Source: Drosophila miranda
Lineage: Eukaryota; Arthropoda; Insecta; Diptera; Drosophilidae
Assembly (NCBI RefSeq): GCF_003369915.1
Contig: NC_046673.1
Span: 7,424,001 to 7,488,000 of the forward strand
DNA: 64,000 bases
Reading direction: 5' to 3'
The notes under the pieces were generated by a model that was given only the letters and a program-made list of their open reading frames with translations, did not search any database and was not told the origin of the DNA. Positions within the stretch are counted from its first letter, which is position 1; the number at the start of each line of letters is the position of its first letter. Positions 59,811 through 64,000 of this stretch are shown here, one piece after another. Position numbers and translations under genes: made by a program.

Positions 59811-62800
59811 CGTTGCCAATGTTAATGTTCTAATTTATGGGGTTGCGGCTAAGCGAATTCAATTTGCGTTGCCTTCGAGTGGCGGGCAGCAGCCGCACAA
59901 CCCCTACAATACCGAATCCAGGACCGTTTCCTCATCCTCATACAAATCCAAATCCGAATCAATGTCGACTTTGGGACTCTGCGTGAAGTGCCTGCGTCGT
60001 CATCCAAGTCAAGTGTCGGAGGGTTCCGCGATTTGTGCGTAGAGTTTCCTGGGAGTCATCGACGACGTCGACGACGTCGTCTGCATAACGCCTCTGTAAC
60101 AAATTGATTATTCGGTGCGGTTTTTCTTCGGTTTCAGTTATTCTTTCTCGATATACGACGAGTATCTACAATTTTGTTCTTTTTTTTCGCATCGATTTGA
60201 AATTTTTATGAGTGCCTCGAGCGAGGAGTGGAGTACTTATAAATTTATGAGTGGCCCGTCAAATCGTCCGACCGTGCGAAAGTTTTCACTGAGAACGCAG
60301 CCACAATGGACGGGCCCAACGGGCAGCTTAGGTGTGGGTTGTGGGCCGTGGTCTGTGGGTTGTGGGTTGTGGGTTGTGGGAGATGGTGTAATGGTGCGGT
60401 GGTGCGGCGGTGCGGCGGTTAAGCTTCAAATTTGCATATTATTGTTTTCATCTCACAGATGATTGGGCAAACAAAGTGTCAGTGGGGGTGCTCCCCCCCG
60501 AACCACCCTCACAGCGGACCCGACCCAACCTGATTCCCCAAACAAAGGGGGCTGAAAAGACGGCTAAATTGGGGTCAAATGTGGGTGTTATGCAAACACA
60601 ATTTATGGCAATATTATTATATTTATATTGGTATTTGTATTGATGCTTTTAAAAAATTGTGTCATATAGAATTTAACAGACAACCGAATCCCTTATGATA
60701 ATTATTATCAACTGCCCTAAATTATATATATTATTATGAAACAAGCTATCCCAATGGTACAATATCGTTATACCATGCGATACAACTCTTCAGGTGTGAC
60801 CTCCTTAGATTCCTAAAGGAGTGCCGGGGCTCAGACCTCAGTCGGTCGGCATTTTCCTTGTGGATAATCCAGTAAAAAAATGCGAATAGATAGCACTTGT
60901 AAACTGTAGTTTGTACTTTTTTTCTTGGCATCAAAACCACTTTTTCTTACGAACTTTTGGAAATAAATTGGGGTTTTTAAGAAATAAAAAAAATAGTATT
61001 TAAAAAATAATTGAAAAACAATTTTTGTGACTGTATATTTTTAAAATATGAGAACTCTATATTAAATGGCTTTAAGGGAAATTTATGTGTGAAAATCGAA
61101 CTTTAGAAATATCCAGAAAATGAACATCGTATGGGAATATCCTAAGTTTAAGCCAAATATAACCCAAAGTTACGCATTGACTATTTTTGGTAGAATCTCA
61201 GCATTTCTGTATTTCACAACTCCTCCTTTTTTGTCTTTCGCCATCATCCCCATGGGCTAGACAGACAATTGCCATCGTTTTTTTATCACTCGTTTGAATG
61301 ATTGCGTCTATTGTACTCGTAAGTAATTCCTTGGCCACGTTTCCCCTCCAAGTTTGCCGAGCCAGTGGCTTCTTTTGTGCATCCGAGCTGACAAAGTGCT
61401 TTCACACCGGAAGCAATTGCAATGCGTTCGCCGTCGTCCCACATCAACCCACACCCACATCCCGCACCCACATTGCCTCCCCCTTCTCTCGTTCCTGGGG
61501 CTTTCCCTTCCGAATTGTTGTCGCAATCTTCTCCAGCTAATTGACAACTTTCTGCTCAGGGTCCGCAGCCATTGACTTGGCTTTTTTTATGCTGCTATCG
61601 ACTTCTTTGTGAGGCTAATTTGTCACAGGATGCAGGCGATTGCGGGGGACTGCAAGGATCAGGAGCAGTCGGGATGAGAGATGCTGCTTCATTACACAGG
61701 CAATTTGTTGCGCACAAAGCGCTGCTCTGCTCCGAACGGAATCGAATGGAATGGAACGGAATACGAAATGTGTAATATGGAATGTGGAACGGGGAACGGG
61801 GACGCTGTCGGGGTGGCTAATGGGGTCTAATGGGAGAGTTTGGAGCTTCCGATACCAATAAATTTGTGCGCTTAAATGCGTGTGTTTATCGAATTAGACT
61901 TTGCCGGAAGGAGGATGGGTCCAGGCCCAAGTACAGGAAGTTGACATACAGGAAATTTATGTGTGTGCCAAACGGGTCAAAGGGGATACTTTTGATGCTG
62001 GACACAAGGTTATATCAATACCCAGTCCACCCCACCAACCCCTTTGTTCGGCGTGCTCTCGCCCAGCGGATCCCATCTGACGGCTGCCTTTAAATTATTG
62101 TAAATGGGCTTTGTGGCGCCAGGGATCAGAAAAATCGATTTGTCGGTCGTCGCCGCCAGTTAAACGCTGCCAAATTGCCGCACTGCACTGCACTGTAACT
62201 GGTCTTACTGGCCCCGCTGTGGCATGAGCACCGGTGGCATCGTTCGGCGGCGGTGGCGGCTACTGGTTTTGAACCTGCCTCCGAAGCGGCACCGCGGACA
62301 GTCGGCCCAATTTGCATGCGTTCGATTTGCAATTCGCTCTGCAATTGCATTTGCGGTTTTCGGATTTCGGTTTTTCAATCAATTCTAACTGTGCAAACTG
62401 CAAAAGGCAATCAGACGGGGCATGAAATCTACCCGCTTCCATTCGTGCTCGACTGCGCTGTTACCCTGGAAAAACGATAATCGTAATAGGGGATACGTAG
62501 ATAGGGATAGGGACACGAAGGGATAGTATAAAGGACATATAGGTACCATAGATGTCCCGTTGGGATTACTGATACAAATCGAACAAATCTCACTGACGAT
62601 TAAGAACATTTTTATTATTATTTAAAACCTATTTAAAGGTATATATAAGATTAGAATAATTTTGTGAATTGTGTTTTAAGTAGACCAAATAAATGAATAA
62701 AAATAGACCCAAGCATTTTTCCCGGTCATATCCTCTTCGTGTTAAAAGAAGACTTAAATTCCACTTGGAATCCCTGTGGGACATATATTTTTATATATGG

Positions 62801-63121
62801 AACAGAATCTATTGAAAAAATCTATATTTTGGGAACTCTTTTTATGTGCTTACATGCCCGATCTTTGTCCTACGCAGAACCTAAACCTATTTGTAGTTAT
62901 CGAGCATCTATAGGGGGATGCATATAGATTACACCTCTACTCTGTAGTCATATCTCTGTTAAACGCTTTACTCAACCGTTTCATGCCTTATATATCCCAC
63001 CTACAGGGTGGCCAAGGGCTTCATTTCGCAGCCTTCGCAGGGCACACGCCAATGTCAAAAGGTTCTCACAGCCGACCGACCAAAGATGATGTTTGCTGAT
63101 GATGCGATGAGTGAGAGAACG

Positions 63122-63160
63122 ATACGATGCGCTGCGATGCGATGCGATACGATACGATAT
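63122..63160. repeat. pentamer array GATGC/GATAC
   Basis: Successive gatgc and gatac pentamers, with the variants in blocks. Confidence 0.8.
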
Positions 63161-64000
63161 ACTCGGACTCGTGTATCGCAGTAAGGCGATACTTTCTGGC
63201 GTTTTTTTTTGTCGGCCTGGTCGGGAGGCCAAGTGCCGTTAGCTTTTGTTGACCGTGTGTGGTCCCCAGGATTGGGTTCAAGGCGCCAAAAGTCAAGCTT
63301 TTGTTTGCCTTTGACGAGAGTGCGGCACCGGCACGTGGTGCACACTCGTAGCGGAATGGCTATGGGTCTGGGTGTGGCTTTTGGTCCAGGATCCGGGTCC
63401 AGGGGGGATGGGGACAACTGAAGTGTGACTAAACTGTGCCCGCGGCTATGTAAATTGTTCGTGCTAGTTTATGAACAGAACTGCCCCCGGCATGTCCATC
63501 AAGTCAGTCACTCAGTGCAGGCCAGACCAGAGTCCGGAGTCCGGAGTCCTGAATGGACCTCACGCTGGGCGCAAATGCATTTTCGGCTGGAAACAAAGGC
63601 CAGCACTGGGCTAAGGAAAGCAAACAGTTGCCACATTGGTATCCAATTACCCGGAGACGACATCAACATTGACTGCGGCTCGACTTGAGCCAATTTACAA
63701 TTACAATTGTGCCAAGGCCCTAACAACAAAAAAAAAGGCAACAGCAGGCAGGCGATGAATGCCTCGGCCCGGGCCTGAACACGCAAGGCCAAAGGCGAAA
63801 GGTACGGCGGGGGATGGAGGATGGGGGATGGGCTGGCGAGGGTTGCTCAGCGAGTGGTAAAAGGATGGACCTAGCAGGAAAAGAAGCCTGTGCACCGATG
63901 AGGATCAATGCTGGAGACTCAAATGCATCCACACTTTCACCTGTCGATTTTTGTACTAAATTAGAGAGCCCTCGAGAGAAGGGCTTAGATCCTGCTGCAG

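Larger units (their letters stand above)
58941..64000. other. intergenic region downstream of B-H2
   Basis: No gene is supported. In D. melanogaster the next homologous gene would be B-H1, and this stretch probably holds shared Bar enhancers. Simple arrays include GGGCCT (59782-59810), TGTGGGT (60354-60380) and GATRC pentamers (63122-63160). Confidence 0.5.

Noticed and set aside
60061..60081. gacgacgtcg-type palindrome
   Set aside because: It is a short GAC/GTC simple repeat. The 12-bp palindrome at 60070-60081 follows from that repetition.

Overview
This is eukaryotic DNA from a Drosophila X chromosome (Muller element A). Recognisable genes are forked (f), Fimbrin (Fim), an ILRUN/C6orf106 homolog and BarH2 (B-H2). 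From memory, D. melanogaster 15F-16A carries the same neighbours in the same order. Intron-exon structure, TATA and DRE promoter motifs, long glutamine/asparagine/alanine runs and microsatellites all fit a fly. The dispersed repeats at 8.5-11.4 kb resemble repeats I associate with the obscura group, so D. pseudoobscura or a relative is my best guess; that is inference.

Layout. 1-7.8 kb (+): the 3' part of forked, with five contiguous coding exons and an alternative first exon at 1842-1929; the ankyrin-coding exons of the long isoforms would lie upstream of the window. 8.5-11.4 kb: a small secreted DUF725-type gene sits between inverted copies of a dispersed repeat. 12.0-12.7 kb (-): a second DUF725-type gene, convergent with the first. 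13.4-13.7 kb: a decayed mariner transposase fragment. 16.1-31.4 kb (-): Fimbrin, with five contiguous coding segments per isoform and two alternative first coding exons, one at 21.1 kb and one at 31.4 kb. 31.4-32.9 kb: a divergent promoter region with two perfect DRE sites. 33.3-34.4 kb (+): the ILRUN homolog. 35-48 kb: a long gene-poor stretch, presumably B-H2 regulatory DNA, carrying a 5'-truncated I-like retrotransposon at 40.35-40.79 kb. 49.0-58.3 kb (+): B-H2, three exons, with the homeobox split between exons 2 and 3. 58.9-64 kb: no gene that I can support.

Functional links. Forked (espin-like) and Fimbrin (plastin) both bundle actin filaments, and forked builds bristle actin bundles. 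B-H2 is a homeodomain repressor/selector for sense organs, eye and distal leg. The two DUF725 genes look like short, TATA-driven secreted-protein genes unrelated to their neighbours. Exon boundaries were set by GT/AG sites with checked reading-frame phase; no transcript data were available.
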